Shown here in pieces: positions 1 through 8,531 of a DNA stretch of 64,000 nt. Position 1 is the stretch's first letter; each line of letters starts with the position of its first letter. Both the position numbers and the translations under genes were made by a program. The notes under the pieces were generated by a model. It was not told the origin of the DNA. It saw nothing but the letters and a program-made list of their open reading frames with translations, and did no database searches. The stretch is from NCBI GenBank assembly GCA_050951365.1, contig JBMNIX010000010.1, positions 1 to 64,000 of the forward strand, given 5' to 3'. This DNA is from JAAYHG01 sp012735455. GTDB taxonomy: Bacteria > Bacillota > DTU030 > DUMP01.

Positions 1-214
1 CTTGGTGATTCTCGATCAGCTTGCCCAGGCCAAAGCCACCACCGGGATAAGCGTTTACCACTGCAATTAAGGTAAGGTCTTTAACGCCCAATTCCACCAG
101 ACGGTCAATGGCGGCGATAGGTTCATTGTTACCAATGAATCCACCTATCATGAGCGTCATGCCATCCTTGATGTGGCACAGGGCTTCATCCATTGCAATT
201 TCCTTGGACTTCAT
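1..214 (-). CDS. CoA-transferase subunit A, 3' part missing (window edge)
   Basis: Only the first 71 codons are inside the window. The protein begins MKSKEIAMDEALCHIKDG and then has the glycine-rich loop MIGGFIGNNEP, the nucleotide/CoA-binding start of the AtoD/ScoA/GctA family. These subunits pair with a B subunit to move CoA between short-chain acids. The ATG at 214 follows a clear GAAAGGAG ribosome-binding site. It lies 54 bases after etfA in the same direction, so it is probably the fourth gene of the acyl-CoA dehydrogenase operon. That would couple acid activation to acyl-CoA oxidation or reduction. Substrate cannot be told from this fragment. Confidence 0.85.
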   Translation of the reverse strand, partial: MKSKEIAMDEALCHIKDGMTLMIGGFIGNNEPIAAIDRLVELGVKDLTLIAVVNAYPGGGFGLGKLIENHQ

Positions 215-268
215 CTTATGCACTCCTTTCGATCTCTATCAAATCCAAGGGGGCCTAAGACCCCCTGC

Positions 269-1252
269 CTACTCACTCGCGCCAAGCTCCTGCAGCAGAG
301 CTGGAATCACATCGCGTACATCGCCAACAATGCCATAAGTTGCAAAATTGAAGATGGGAGCACTAGCGTCTTTGTTAATGGCCACAATCACTTTGGACTT
401 TTCTATGCCCACGGTATGCTGCACTGCACCCGAGATACCGCAGGCTATGAACAGCTTGGGGGCCACCGTCTTACCACTCTGCCCTATCTGATAGGCCGCG
501 TCAATCCAACCCTCATCCACCGGCGGACGGGTAGCTCCAACTACTCCTCCCAGGGCATGGGCCAGCTTTTCCAACAGAGCGAAGTTCTCGCGGGAACCCA
601 TGCCACGCCCCCCAGCGACAATTACATCCGCCTCTTCTAGCTTGGACGCCTGCTGCTCTTCCACAATGATCTCCCGCACGCGGGTGGTAAGATCTGACGC
701 TTCGAGCTCCACGGACACCTCTTCAACCTTAGCGGACCGACCTTCTTGCTTCTCCGGTAGCGGGAAAACATGGGGGCGAACAGTGGCCATTTGTGGGCGG
801 TGTTCCGGGATAACGATGTCCACCATGACGTTGTCGCCGTAAGAGGGCTTGGTCTGGACTAGGAGACAGTCTCTGTCTAGGATGAGTTCCAAACAGTCGG
901 CCGTAAGCCCTGTCCTCAAGCGGCCAGCCACACGCGGAGCCAGGTCGCGGCCTTGGCTGGTGGCTCCCAAAAGGACAATAGCCGGTTTGCGTGCCCCGAT
1001 TAGTTCTGTGAGAACCGCCGTATAAGGCAGCGTCCGATACTGGGCCAGCTCAGGGTCCTGGGCTAAGAGAACCGTATCAGCTCCATACGCCACCAACTGA
1101 GCGGCTAGGGGCGCCACATCGGCACCCAGGAGAACAGCCGTTACCGTACCATCACAGGACTGAGCCAACGATCGCGCTTTACCCAAGAGTTCCAAAGTGA
1201 CTCCCGCCAGGACACCGCAATTGGTTTCTGCAACAACCCAAATATCCTGCAT
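269..1252 (-). CDS. etfA: Electron transfer flavoprotein alpha subunit
   Basis: 327 residues, the normal length for EtfA. The N-terminal half is the Etf alpha/beta fold. The C-terminal half carries the FAD-binding domain, with VIVAGGRGMGSRENF at about residue 210, PPVDEGW, QIGQSGKTVAPKLFIACGIS and the closing INKD..APIF.ATYGIVGD. EtfA forms the FAD-containing heterodimer with EtfB and passes electrons to or from the acyl-CoA dehydrogenase. It starts one base after the etfB stop, so the pair is translationally coupled. Whether this Etf bifurcates electrons, as in clostridial Bcd/EtfBA, cannot be settled by eye. Confidence 0.95.
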   Translation of the reverse strand: MQDIWVVAETNCGVLAGVTLELLGKARSLAQSCDGTVTAVLLGADVAPLAAQLVAYGADTVLLAQDPELAQYRTLPYTAVLTELIGARKPAIVLLGATSQGRDLAPRVAGRLRTGLTADCLELILDRDCLLVQTKPSYGDNVMVDIVIPEHRPQMATVRPHVFPLPEKQEGRSAKVEEVSVELEASDLTTRVREIIVEEQQASKLEEADVIVAGGRGMGSRENFALLEKLAHALGGVVGATRPPVDEGWIDAAYQIGQSGKTVAPKLFIACGISGAVQHTVGIEKSKVIVAINKDASAPIFNFATYGIVGDVRDVIPALLQELGASE

Positions 1253-1253
1253 G

Positions 1254-2066
1254 CTAACAGCCCCCCTGAACCTGAAGGAGTTTGTTTCCCTTCAGTTTTC
1301 GTACTAACGTTGCGGCTGCAACCTCCGGATCACCGGAAAGCATCTCCACATGTGAGACTCGTTCAGGGGAGAAAAGACGAGCTACCCGCGTCGGGGATCC
1401 TTTGAGCCCGATCTTATCCTCATCCACATCCAGGTCTTGGGCCGTCCAAACAGTGAGCGGTTTCTTGGCCGCCCGCATAATGCCAATGGGTTTGGGGTAG
1501 CGAGGAGTGTTGATCTCACTTCCCACAGTTATTACAGCGGGGAGGGGTACTTCCCACACTGCTGTACCCTCTGCACTCTCACGCCAGGCCACTGCAGACT
1601 TGCCGTCGCACTCCAGTTTCTTCACCATGGTCACCTGGGGCAGACCTAACTCTTCAGCCAGCATAGGGCCCACCTGCCCTGTATCAGCATCCACAGCATG
1701 GCGACCGCAGAGGATTAGATCGTAGGGCGGCAACAGACGCTTAATCCCTTTGGCCAAGGTATACGCCGTGGCTAAGGTATCAGCACCACCTAATGCTCGA
1801 TCACAAAGCAGGTACGCCTCGTCGGCACCCATGGCCAAAGCCTTGCGCAAGGCATCTTTGACCTGTGGGGGGCCCATACTGATCACACTTACCTTGCCAC
1901 CAAACCTTTCGCACAGCCTAAGCGCTTCCTCAAGGGCATGTGCGTCGAAGGAGTTTATGGTACTCTCCGTACCTTCGCGGATTAGGTTATGTGTTACCGG
2001 GTCCACGCGCACATCCAAGGTTGCTGGCACCTGCTTTATGCACACGACAATATGCAACAACGACAC
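1254..2066 (-). CDS. etfB: Electron transfer flavoprotein beta subunit
   Basis: About 270 residues with the EtfB signature: HIVVCIKQVPATLDVRVDP at the start, NSFDAHALEEALRL, the nucleotide-site GADTLATAYTLAKGI, and DLILCGRHAVDADTGQVGPMLAEELGLP. It forms the heterodimer with EtfA. The farthest in-frame start is GTG at 2066, but its ribosome-binding site is poor. A TTG at 2057 would give the usual MHIVVCIKQVP start and sits 6 bases after a GAGGTG. It follows the acyl-CoA dehydrogenase stop closely, which supports a bcd-etfB-etfA type operon. Confidence 0.94.
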   Translation of the reverse strand: MSLLHIVVCIKQVPATLDVRVDPVTHNLIREGTESTINSFDAHALEEALRLCERFGGKVSVISMGPPQVKDALRKALAMGADEAYLLCDRALGGADTLATAYTLAKGIKRLLPPYDLILCGRHAVDADTGQVGPMLAEELGLPQVTMVKKLECDGKSAVAWRESAEGTAVWEVPLPAVITVGSEINTPRYPKPIGIMRAAKKPLTVWTAQDLDVDEDKIGLKGSPTRVARLFSPERVSHVEMLSGDPEVAAATLVRKLKGNKLLQVQGGC

Positions 2067-2072
2067 CTCACA

Positions 2073-3218
2073 CTATGCAAAATCTCTTAGGGTACTTGTA
2101 CCAATCACCATGCGCAGCACTTCGGAAGCACCCTCGCCGATCTCAAGGAGCTTTGCATCGCGCAGGTACCGCTCTACCGGATAGTCACGGGTATAACCGT
2201 AGCCGCCAAGGATCTGAATAGCATCCTTAGTGGCCTTCATGGCAACCTCAGCGCCTACTACTTTGGCCATGGCCGCCTCCTTGGAGTATCGCTGACCCTG
2301 ATCGCGCAGCCAAGCAGCTCGGTAGGCCAGCAGGCGTGCCGCTTCAATACCCATGGTCATATCAGCAATCTTAAACTGGATGGCTTGGAGCTTACTGATG
2401 GGCCCTCCGAAAGCGTGCCTCTGGTTGGCATGGCGGGCGGCAGCTTCCATAGCAGCGGTGGCACAGCCTACCCCCATGGCCCCAATGCAGGCCCGCCCGA
2501 AATCCAGAGTCATCATAGCCACCTTAAAGCCTTCGCCCTCTTTGCCCAGCATATTCTCAGCCGGAACACGGCAGTTGTCCATGATAAGCTCTGTTGTTAC
2601 AGATCCGCGGCAGCCCATTTTATCCTCTTTCTTGCCGATGCTAAAGCCAGGCATACCTTTCTCCACAATAAAAGTGGTGATTCCACGTGCACCCTTCGTC
2701 TTATCGGTCTTAACAGCAATAAGGTAAATATCCGCTGCACCACCATTGGTTATGAAGGCCTTTGTTCCATTCAGAACCCAAAAGTCGCCATCACGGACTG
2801 CAGTGCTTAGGATGCCAGCAGCATCGGAACCTGCGCTCGGTTCTGTCAAAGCAAAGGCCCCGAGCTTGGCGCCACTCACCAAGTCAGGCAAATACTTGGC
2901 TTTCTGTTCTGGGGTTCCATGGGCAACAATAGGATCAACCCCAAGCCAGTGGGCATCCAGAGTAAGGGCAACGCTGGAAGAACCCCGGGCCAACTCTTCA
3001 ATGGTGATGGCGCCGGCTAGAGCTCCCATACCCGCTCCACCGTACTCCTCTGGATAAGGAATACCGAAGAACCCATTTTCCGCCATCTTCTTGATGATAT
3101 CCCAAGGAAACTCACCGGTGCTGTCCATTTCGGCATCGCGTGGGGCTACCTCTTTTTCCGTGAATACACGTACAGTTTTGCGCCAGAGTTCCAGCTCTTC
3201 GCTCAGTTTGAAATCCAT
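2073..3218 (-). CDS. Acyl-CoA dehydrogenase (short-chain type)
   Basis: 381 residues from ATG 3218, the usual length for a soluble FAD acyl-CoA dehydrogenase. Visible family landmarks are the FAD/substrate stretch [14 protein letters not shown], the FITNGGAAD loop, and C-terminal [22 protein letters not shown] followed by [10 protein letters not shown]. The Glu of that last motif is the usual catalytic base in short-chain enzymes. A longer reading frame runs 30 codons upstream, but its N-terminus is unlike the family; ATG 3218 follows GGGGGAG. It is the first gene of the operon with etfB and etfA, and a sigma-54 promoter lies about 80 bases upstream. Likely acts on short or branched acyl-CoA; the exact chain is unknown. 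Confidence 0.93.
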   Translation of the reverse strand: MDFKLSEELELWRKTVRVFTEKEVAPRDAEMDSTGEFPWDIIKKMAENGFFGIPYPEEYGGAGMGALAGAITIEELARGSSSVALTLDAHWLGVDPIVAHGTPEQKAKYLPDLVSGAKLGAFALTEPSAGSDAAGILSTAVRDGDFWVLNGTKAFITNGGAADIYLIAVKTDKTKGARGITTFIVEKGMPGFSIGKKEDKMGCRGSVTTELIMDNCRVPAENMLGKEGEGFKVAMMTLDFGRACIGAMGVGCATAAMEAAARHANQRHAFGGPISKLQAIQFKIADMTMGIEAARLLAYRAAWLRDQGQRYSKEAAMAKVVGAEVAMKATKDAIQILGGYGYTRDYPVERYLRDAKLLEIGEGASEVLRMVIGTSTLRDFA

Positions 3219-3296
3219 CGTCTGACTCCCCCTATTTTTTTCTTTTTTCCTCCCCTCACCAAAATCTCTATAGTGAGTGGAAGCACCCATACCTTT

Positions 3297-3312
3297 TGCA
3301 ACTTTCATGCCA
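3297..3312 (-). promoter_or_regulatory. Sigma-54 (-24/-12) promoter of the acyl-CoA dehydrogenase operon
   Basis: On the minus strand the site reads TGGCATGAAAGTTGCA. It matches the consensus TGGCAC-R-N4-TTGCW at all positions but one, with the required GG-N10-GC spacing. Predicted transcription start is near 3286, giving a leader of about 70 bases before the dehydrogenase ATG. The adjacent upstream gene encodes a sigma-54 activator, which makes a chance match unlikely. Confidence 0.85.
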
Positions 3313-3338
3313 AACTTACAAACAAGTTGAGAAAGACG

Positions 3339-3365
3339 AACGGCCCGTTACTTTGACGGGCCGTT
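3339..3365 (-). terminator. Perfect 10-bp hairpin between the activator gene and the operon
   Basis: AACGGCCCGT and ACGGGCCGTT pair perfectly around a 7-base loop. On the minus strand the stem is followed by a loose T-rich run (CGTCTTTCTC). It probably ends transcription of the sigma-54 activator gene before the operon promoter. The T tract is weak, so a role as a protein-binding palindrome is also possible. Confidence 0.55.
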
Positions 3366-3401
3366 AACAAAACCAAATTGTTACGTCTATAACATGGGAA
3401 T

Positions 3402-3417
3402 TGTGCACGCTTGCACA
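3402..3417. promoter_or_regulatory. Candidate upstream activator site 1
   Basis: Perfect inverted repeat TGTGCA-CGCT-TGCACA. It is centred about 123 bases upstream of the predicted sigma-54 start site, the usual distance for an activator-binding enhancer. The same half-sites recur at 3506-3521. Confidence 0.6.
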
Positions 3418-3497
3418 TCCAGGCGCTCTGGACAGGTGCATGTTACCGATCAAGTCCTACTCCTCCCCGCTTTCCGGGCTTTTCATGCGGTAGAGGG

Positions 3498-4994
3498 TCA
3501 TCTCTTGTGCATATTTGCACTTACCTTGCGATCCTGCATAGGTCGGCGCTGCATCAGTTTTTGATACCGTTGCCGCTTTCTTGTCAGGGTCGAAACATCA
3601 ACACCGAGGGCAGCTGCTGCAGCAGCCAGATTAGGAGATGCCTCGATGGCTTCTTGGATAACTTGATACTCGAACTCGGCCACGGTTTCTTTCAGTGGTT
3701 GCCCTCGCCAAAGCTCAGCGCCAGAATTAGTAAGATGCTTGAAAGCATGAGCCAAGTCGCCCCGGGTGATGGTATCACCAGCTGTCAACACCACCAGCCG
3801 TTCCAAGAGGTTTTCTAACTCACGCACATTGCCTGGCCACGAATAGGCCTGTAGACAGTCCAAGGCATCCCAGGCCAACTTCTTGTCTAAGTTGTAGCGC
3901 TTGTTAGCACGGTCTAAGCACTGCCGTGCGAGGAAAGGAATATCTTCGCGTCGTTCACGCAGGGGCGGCACATACACTGGCAGCACATTTATTCGCCAGT
4001 AGAGGTCCTCACGGAAACGGCCCTGCTGCACCATCTCCTCAAGGTTGCGGTTGGTTGCACAAACAAAACGCACGTCACTGAAGCGGACACGCGTTGAACC
4101 CACGCGCACATAGGTCTTAGACTGCAGTACCTCCAAGAGCTTGGCTTGAAGTTCCAAAGGGAGCTCGGCAATCTCATCTAAAAGCAGGGTGCCACCCTGT
4201 GCTGCCTCAACAAGCCCGACCTTTCCCTCCCTGCGAGCACCGGTAAAGGCGCCTCCCTCGTAACCAAAGAGTTCGGATTCAAGGAGGGTGCTGGGTACAG
4301 CCGCGCAGTTCACGGCCAAGAACTGACCCCGACCGGAACGGGGACTCAAAGAATGCAATAAGCGTGCCAAAAGCGTCTTTCCGGTACCTGATTCCCCAGT
4401 GAGTAGTACAGTAGAGTCAACCTTGGCCACCTGAAGCAGCGTGCGCAACACTGATTGCATAGCGGCACTGTGGGCCACCAGGTTCTTGAGTTCCGGAATA
4501 TCCCGCAATTCAACCGGCAGACGTTCTTTGAGATAGCGGCTGTTTTCCCAGGCCATATATCCTACTTCCAATTCCGCCACGTCTTGGATACTGCAGATCA
4601 CCATCTTGATTCTGCCTTCTGCCCGCACAGGGATGGCAGTAGCCAGGACCTCTGCTCCGTTCTTAAAACGCACCAAGGTGGCTATGGTTTGACCTTCACT
4701 TAAAGCCTGGGCCACCGCCGAGTGAGAGTAATAGCCCTCTCGTACCAAGATCCGGACATTGCGTCCCTCAATCTTGCGTCTGTCGATACCACTGATTTTT
4801 TCCCAGTTGCGATTAGCCATGAGCACAATGCCAGCAGCATCAGTGAGCAGCACGCCATCGGAAAGAGAATCCACCAGAAGACGAAATTCCCGCTCACTTA
4901 GTGTTATCGCACCCACCGCGCCCAGCGCAGCCATTCTTGTACCCGGATCGATACCAGAAAAATCCCCGCGCTTCATCAGCCTCACCCTTGCCAC
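3498..4994 (-). CDS. Sigma-54-dependent transcriptional activator with PAS domain
   Basis: 498 residues. A PAS sensor domain spans about residues 36-140. The AAA+ domain shows Walker A GESGTGKT (about 200-207), the sigma-54 contact loop GAFTGA (248-253), Walker B GGTLLLDEIAELP and the arginine-finger region FREDLYWRINVLPVYVPPLRERREDIP. A Fis-type helix-turn-helix is near residues 445-485 (LAAAAAALGVDVSTLTRKRQRY). There is no receiver domain, so the signal is probably a small ligand or redox state sensed by PAS. The start is either GTG 4994 (AAAGGA ahead) or ATG 4976. It lies directly upstream of the sigma-54 promoter for the acyl-CoA dehydrogenase operon and is the obvious candidate activator. 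Confidence 0.95.
   Translation of the reverse strand: MARVRLMKRGDFSGIDPGTRMAALGAVGAITLSEREFRLLVDSLSDGVLLTDAAGIVLMANRNWEKISGIDRRKIEGRNVRILVREGYYSHSAVAQALSEGQTIATLVRFKNGAEVLATAIPVRAEGRIKMVICSIQDVAELEVGYMAWENSRYLKERLPVELRDIPELKNLVAHSAAMQSVLRTLLQVAKVDSTVLLTGESGTGKTLLARLLHSLSPRSGRGQFLAVNCAAVPSTLLESELFGYEGGAFTGARREGKVGLVEAAQGGTLLLDEIAELPLELQAKLLEVLQSKTYVRVGSTRVRFSDVRFVCATNRNLEEMVQQGRFREDLYWRINVLPVYVPPLRERREDIPFLARQCLDRANKRYNLDKKLAWDALDCLQAYSWPGNVRELENLLERLVVLTAGDTITRGDLAHAFKHLTNSGAELWRGQPLKETVAEFEYQVIQEAIEASPNLAAAAAALGVDVSTLTRKRQRYQKLMQRRPMQDRKVSANMHKR
3506..3521. promoter_or_regulatory. Candidate upstream activator site 2
   Basis: Inverted repeat TGTGCA-TATT-TGCACT, one mismatch from site 1. It overlaps the last codons of the activator gene. 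The centres of the two sites are 104 bases apart, close to ten helical turns, so both would face the same side of the DNA. Confidence 0.55.
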
Positions 4995-5358
4995 TGTAAT
5001 ATTTTTCCTTTAAATTAATGTATAGACGAGAGAATGTTTGGCCATATTTATAAGCGGAAACGGTTTTCACTTCTCCCCCATAAGCTCTTTCCTCCGGTTT
5101 CTCCTCTCCCAATGGCGGCCTTCCCCGGCCGCCATTAACCTTTTCGCCAACCGAGGCCTTGTCACCTTCTTAACCAACACCTCAATAGTGTTAGCGGCTA
5201 CCAAATGCTGGCCAGCCCAAACTGAAATGCCGACATCCAGGATAATCCTGTGCCGGCATCGATAACGAATATTAACCTCCAAAGCAGCGCAAACTCCGAG
5301 AAAACAACTCTGTTTGGCGTATTCGACTACCAAAGCAAGAGCAAGAGGAGGTTTTTTC
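4995..5358. other. Divergent intergenic region with a 10-bp hairpin
   Basis: Between the leftward activator gene and rightward gpr. The only clear structure is a perfect inverted repeat AATGGCGGCC/GGCCGCCATT at 5111-5136 with a 6-base loop. It lacks a good T tract on either strand. I see no convincing gene or sigma-G promoter. A strong AGAGGAGG ribosome-binding site for gpr ends at 5350. Confidence 0.5.
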
Positions 5359-6363
5359 ATGTCTCTCTACCCTCGCGGCCCCATCCGTACTGATTTGGCC
5401 CTGGAAGCACGGGAAGCCCTATTAAGAGAAGCCAAGGCAGAAGTAATGAAACGCGCCCAGGCGGAACTAGATGGGGTACAAACCACCTCACATACCACTA
5501 AACACACCCGTGTTACTAGAGTCAAGGTCCTATCGCCAGAGGCGGCACAGCGCCTAGGCAAGGCGCCCGGCACTTATATTACAATTGAAGTCCCAGAGCT
5601 TCGGCGCGGCAGCCGCGTGGTGGCTAACGAAGCCGCCCAGGTGCTTACAGCGGAAATCGGTGAGCTAGCGGGGCTTCCTGAGGATGCCACTATCTTGGTC
5701 ATTGGTCTCGGCAATTGGAACGCCACCCCGGATGCCCTGGGCCCAAGAGTGGTTGACAGTCTTATGGTAACTCGCCACCTCTTTGAGTACGCGCCGCAGG
5801 AGTTACAGGGTGGATTGCGTTCAGTGGCGGCCCTGGCGCCAGGCGTGTTAGGACTCACAGGGATTGAAACGGAAGAGGTGGTTCGAGGTGTCGTTGAACG
5901 CATCAAGCCGGACCTGGTGATCGCCATTGATGCTCTGGCCGCTCGCAGCCTGGAGCGTGTCTGTTCCACCATACAGTTGAGCGACAGCGGTATTCACCCC
6001 GGCTCCGGTGTCGGTAACAAGCGTGTCGGCCTCACAGAACAGACCCTTGGTGTACGGGTAATTGCCGTGGGCGTACCCACGGTGATTCATGCCTCCACCC
6101 TGGCCAATGATGCACTGGATTTCTTGCTGAAGACCTTGACCCAGAAAGATAATGGCAATGCCAATCTGGAGCGCGCTTTTGGGCCCCGCGAACGTCAGCA
6201 ATTGGTAGCAGAACTGCTGCCCGAGTACTGGGAGGATCTCTTCATCACACCCAAGGAAATCGATGCCCTTATCAGTGACACAGCTCGAGTGGTAGCCAGC
6301 GGTCTCAACGCCGCCCTTCACCCTCGTATAAGTGCCAGCCACGGAGCAGATTACCTGCAGTAA
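5359..6363 (+). CDS. gpr: Germination protease (GPR endopeptidase)
   Basis: 334 residues from ATG 5359, preceded by AGAGGAGG. The N-terminus (SLYPRGPIRTDLALEAREAL) fits the GPR family, in which a short propeptide is removed autocatalytically. Family blocks are seen in the middle: ILVIGLGNWNATPDALGP, LAPGVLGLTGIET, KPDLVIAIDALAAR and DSGIHPGSGVGNKR. GPR is the aspartic-type A25 protease that degrades small acid-soluble spore proteins during germination. It should be made in the forespore. It is monocistronic here, convergent with fakA. Confidence 0.95.
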   Translation: MSLYPRGPIRTDLALEAREALLREAKAEVMKRAQAELDGVQTTSHTTKHTRVTRVKVLSPEAAQRLGKAPGTYITIEVPELRRGSRVVANEAAQVLTAEIGELAGLPEDATILVIGLGNWNATPDALGPRVVDSLMVTRHLFEYAPQELQGGLRSVAALAPGVLGLTGIETEEVVRGVVERIKPDLVIAIDALAARSLERVCSTIQLSDSGIHPGSGVGNKRVGLTEQTLGVRVIAVGVPTVIHASTLANDALDFLLKTLTQKDNGNANLERAFGPRERQQLVAELLPEYWEDLFITPKEIDALISDTARVVASGLNAALHPRISASHGADYLQ

Positions 6364-6374
6364 GTGGACCCCTC

Positions 6375-7991
6375 TTACTCTACCGCTAGAATGTAGTAGT
6401 AGAGAGGCTGGCCGCCCCGGTGAAACTCCACCTCACAATCGGTGAATTGTTGACTAATCTTGGTGGCTAAAGCCACTGCCTGCTCGTCTTCTATTTCTTC
6501 TCCGGTGAATACCGTTATCAACTCATTGTCCGGCTCCACCATCTGATCCAAGACATCCAAAGCTACAGCTTCTACCTCACGGCCTGTGGTGACGAGCTTG
6601 CCGTCAATTAGCCCTAGGATATCGCCGGATTGAATCTCGCACCCGTTTACCTGGGTTGAACGGACAGCATACGTAATCTCTCCCGTCTTCACGCTTTGGC
6701 TGGCCGTAGTCATGGCAGCAGCGTTCTCCTCCAGCCCGAGTTCAGGGTTAAAGGCCACTAATGCTGCTATACCCTGAGGTACGCTTTTTGTCGGAATCAC
6801 CGCTACCTGCTTCGTAGTCAGTTCGGCTACCTGTTGTGCTGCCAGAATCACGTTCTTGTTGTTGGGAAGGATGAGCACAGATGATGCCATGACTGACTCA
6901 ACAGCAGCTAGAAGTTCCTCGGTGCTGGGATTCATGGTTTGTCCACCGCTGACGACTACATCGACTCCCAAACCCTCCAAGGCCACCTTAAGACCATCCC
7001 CCGTAGCCACAGCTACTACACCCAGGGCCTTCTCGGGCTTAGGCTGAGAAGGTGTTTCTGCAACTAAGGTCGTCCGGTGCTGATCAAGCATGTTATCTAT
7101 TTTTATATCGTGCAGGGTTCCAAGTTGGAGAAGCTCTTCCAACACCCTGCCGGGTTGGTTGGTGTGGATATGCACCTTCGCCAAACCCGCGTCCCCTACC
7201 ACCAGAAGACTATCACCATATACACTAAGCGTTTGACGGATAGAATCCGGATCCAAGGCTGCACCACGCAGAAGGGCCTCGGTGCAATAACCATAGGCAA
7301 GCTGACCTGGTTCTACCTCGTCCTGAGCAGGGATTTCCTTTACCGGCTGGGGAGAAGAGGTTTCTTGTTGGTACTCTTTCCCCTGAAGGGCCGCCAACGC
7401 CCCTTCCAGGATGAACACCAAACCCTGGCCACCTGCATCCACAACCCCGGCATCACGTAATACCGACAGAAGGGACGGGGTCCTGGCCAAGGCCTCCTTC
7501 GCCCCGTTCACAGCAGCTTGAAGGACTGCTTCCACATCCCCCCCTGCGCGCGCCGCCTTCTGGGCCTCCTGGGCCGACACACGAGCCACAGTAAGGATGG
7601 TCCCCTCCACTGGTTTCATGACTGCCCGATAGGCAGTACGGCTAGCTTCAACCAGCGCCTGAGCTACCTCTCTTGGCCCGGCCGCCGAATGACCCGCCAA
7701 ACCCTGGGACAGTCCCCGGAAAAGCTGCGACAAAATCACACCCGAATTGCCTCGTGCCCCCATCAGTGAACCGGTGCTAGCTGCAGCAGCCACCTGCGCC
7801 AAATCCTCCGATCCCTGTAAAGCTTCGCGCACCGCCGCAGATAAGGTCAAGTACATATTTGTCCCGGTATCACCGTCTGGAACGGGAAACACGTTAAGGG
7901 CGTTCACCTGCTCCTTGTTCTGCTCAAGGGATGCAACCGCCCCCTGCAGCATTTTCCGCAGGTCACGCCCTGTAATCTCCCCCACGATCAC
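6375..7991 (-). CDS. fakA: Fatty acid kinase catalytic subunit FakA (YloV, DAK phosphatase domain)
   Basis: 538 residues. The N-terminal DhaL/DAK2 domain has the ATP-Mg loop NALNVFPVPDGDTGTNM (about 30-46) and SLMGARGNSGVILSQ. A central linker and a C-terminal DegV-like part follow. FakA phosphorylates fatty acids that are bound to a FakB protein, for phospholipid synthesis. The GTG start at 7991 overlaps the stop of the Asp23-family gene by 4 bases, the common YloU-YloV arrangement. Older names are DhaK-like or YloV. Confidence 0.93.
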   Translation of the reverse strand: MIVGEITGRDLRKMLQGAVASLEQNKEQVNALNVFPVPDGDTGTNMYLTLSAAVREALQGSEDLAQVAAAASTGSLMGARGNSGVILSQLFRGLSQGLAGHSAAGPREVAQALVEASRTAYRAVMKPVEGTILTVARVSAQEAQKAARAGGDVEAVLQAAVNGAKEALARTPSLLSVLRDAGVVDAGGQGLVFILEGALAALQGKEYQQETSSPQPVKEIPAQDEVEPGQLAYGYCTEALLRGAALDPDSIRQTLSVYGDSLLVVGDAGLAKVHIHTNQPGRVLEELLQLGTLHDIKIDNMLDQHRTTLVAETPSQPKPEKALGVVAVATGDGLKVALEGLGVDVVVSGGQTMNPSTEELLAAVESVMASSVLILPNNKNVILAAQQVAELTTKQVAVIPTKSVPQGIAALVAFNPELGLEENAAAMTTASQSVKTGEITYAVRSTQVNGCEIQSGDILGLIDGKLVTTGREVEAVALDVLDQMVEPDNELITVFTGEEIEDEQAVALATKISQQFTDCEVEFHRGGQPLYYYILAVE

Positions 7992-8368
7992 CGCTTCTGC
8001 CCCCCTGGCCGGACCTTACTCAGTTGCACACCCTGAACAGAAACGTCCACGCGCGCCACTTTCAGACCGGTAACATTTTCTACTGTGTACTTTACCTTTT
8101 CCATTACATTTTTGGCTACCTCGGATATGCGCACGCCGTAACTGACAATGATGTGAAGAGCTATGTAGACCTCATTATTCTCCCTTTTTACCTCGACTCC
8201 CCGGCTCCAGTTATCCCGGCCCAGGAGCTCTACAAAGCCATCTGTTATCCGGCGAGATGCCATTCCCACCAGCCCGTAGCATTCCATGGCTGCCGCTCCA
8301 GCCAGAGTAGCTATCACCTCATCACCAATAGCTACCTTGCCAAGTTCATTCCTGTTGTCACTATCCAC
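7988..8368 (-). CDS. Asp23/Gls24 family envelope protein (YloU)
   Basis: 126 residues with the Asp23/DUF322 pattern: GKVAIGDEVIATLAGAAAMECYGLVGM, then VYIALHIIVSYGVRISEVAKNVMEKVKYTVE and VARVDVSVQGV. The GTG start at 8368 follows an excellent AGAAGGAGG. These proteins are membrane-associated or cell-envelope stress factors. The gene beside fakA in Firmicutes is conserved but its exact role is open. Confidence 0.9.
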   Translation of the reverse strand: MDSDNRNELGKVAIGDEVIATLAGAAAMECYGLVGMASRRITDGFVELLGRDNWSRGVEVKRENNEVYIALHIIVSYGVRISEVAKNVMEKVKYTVENVTGLKVARVDVSVQGVQLSKVRPGGQKR

Positions 8369-8492
8369 CAGAATCGCCTCCTTCTACCGCAGGCTGCTGT
8401 CTCTAGTATAACTTCTCCCGCAGTTAAGCTCAAGCACTATGGGCAAATAGCTACAAGTAAACCTAGAGCTCGGCCAAACAGGGAAAGAGAAG

Positions 8493-8516
8493 CGGCCCCC
8501 TTTTAAAGCGGGGCCG
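8493..8516 (-). terminator. Terminator of the symporter gene
   Basis: CGGCCCC and GGGGCCG pair around a 10-base loop, just past the symporter stop. On the minus strand it is followed by CTTCTCTTTCC, a moderate T tract. Confidence 0.6.
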
Positions 8517-8531
8517 AAAAAAGCCACCCCT

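Noticed and set aside
5067..5360. 97-codon open frame on the minus strand overlapping the gpr start
   Set aside because: Its start codon lies on the gpr ATG, it runs through a perfect hairpin, and its composition does not resemble a protein family.
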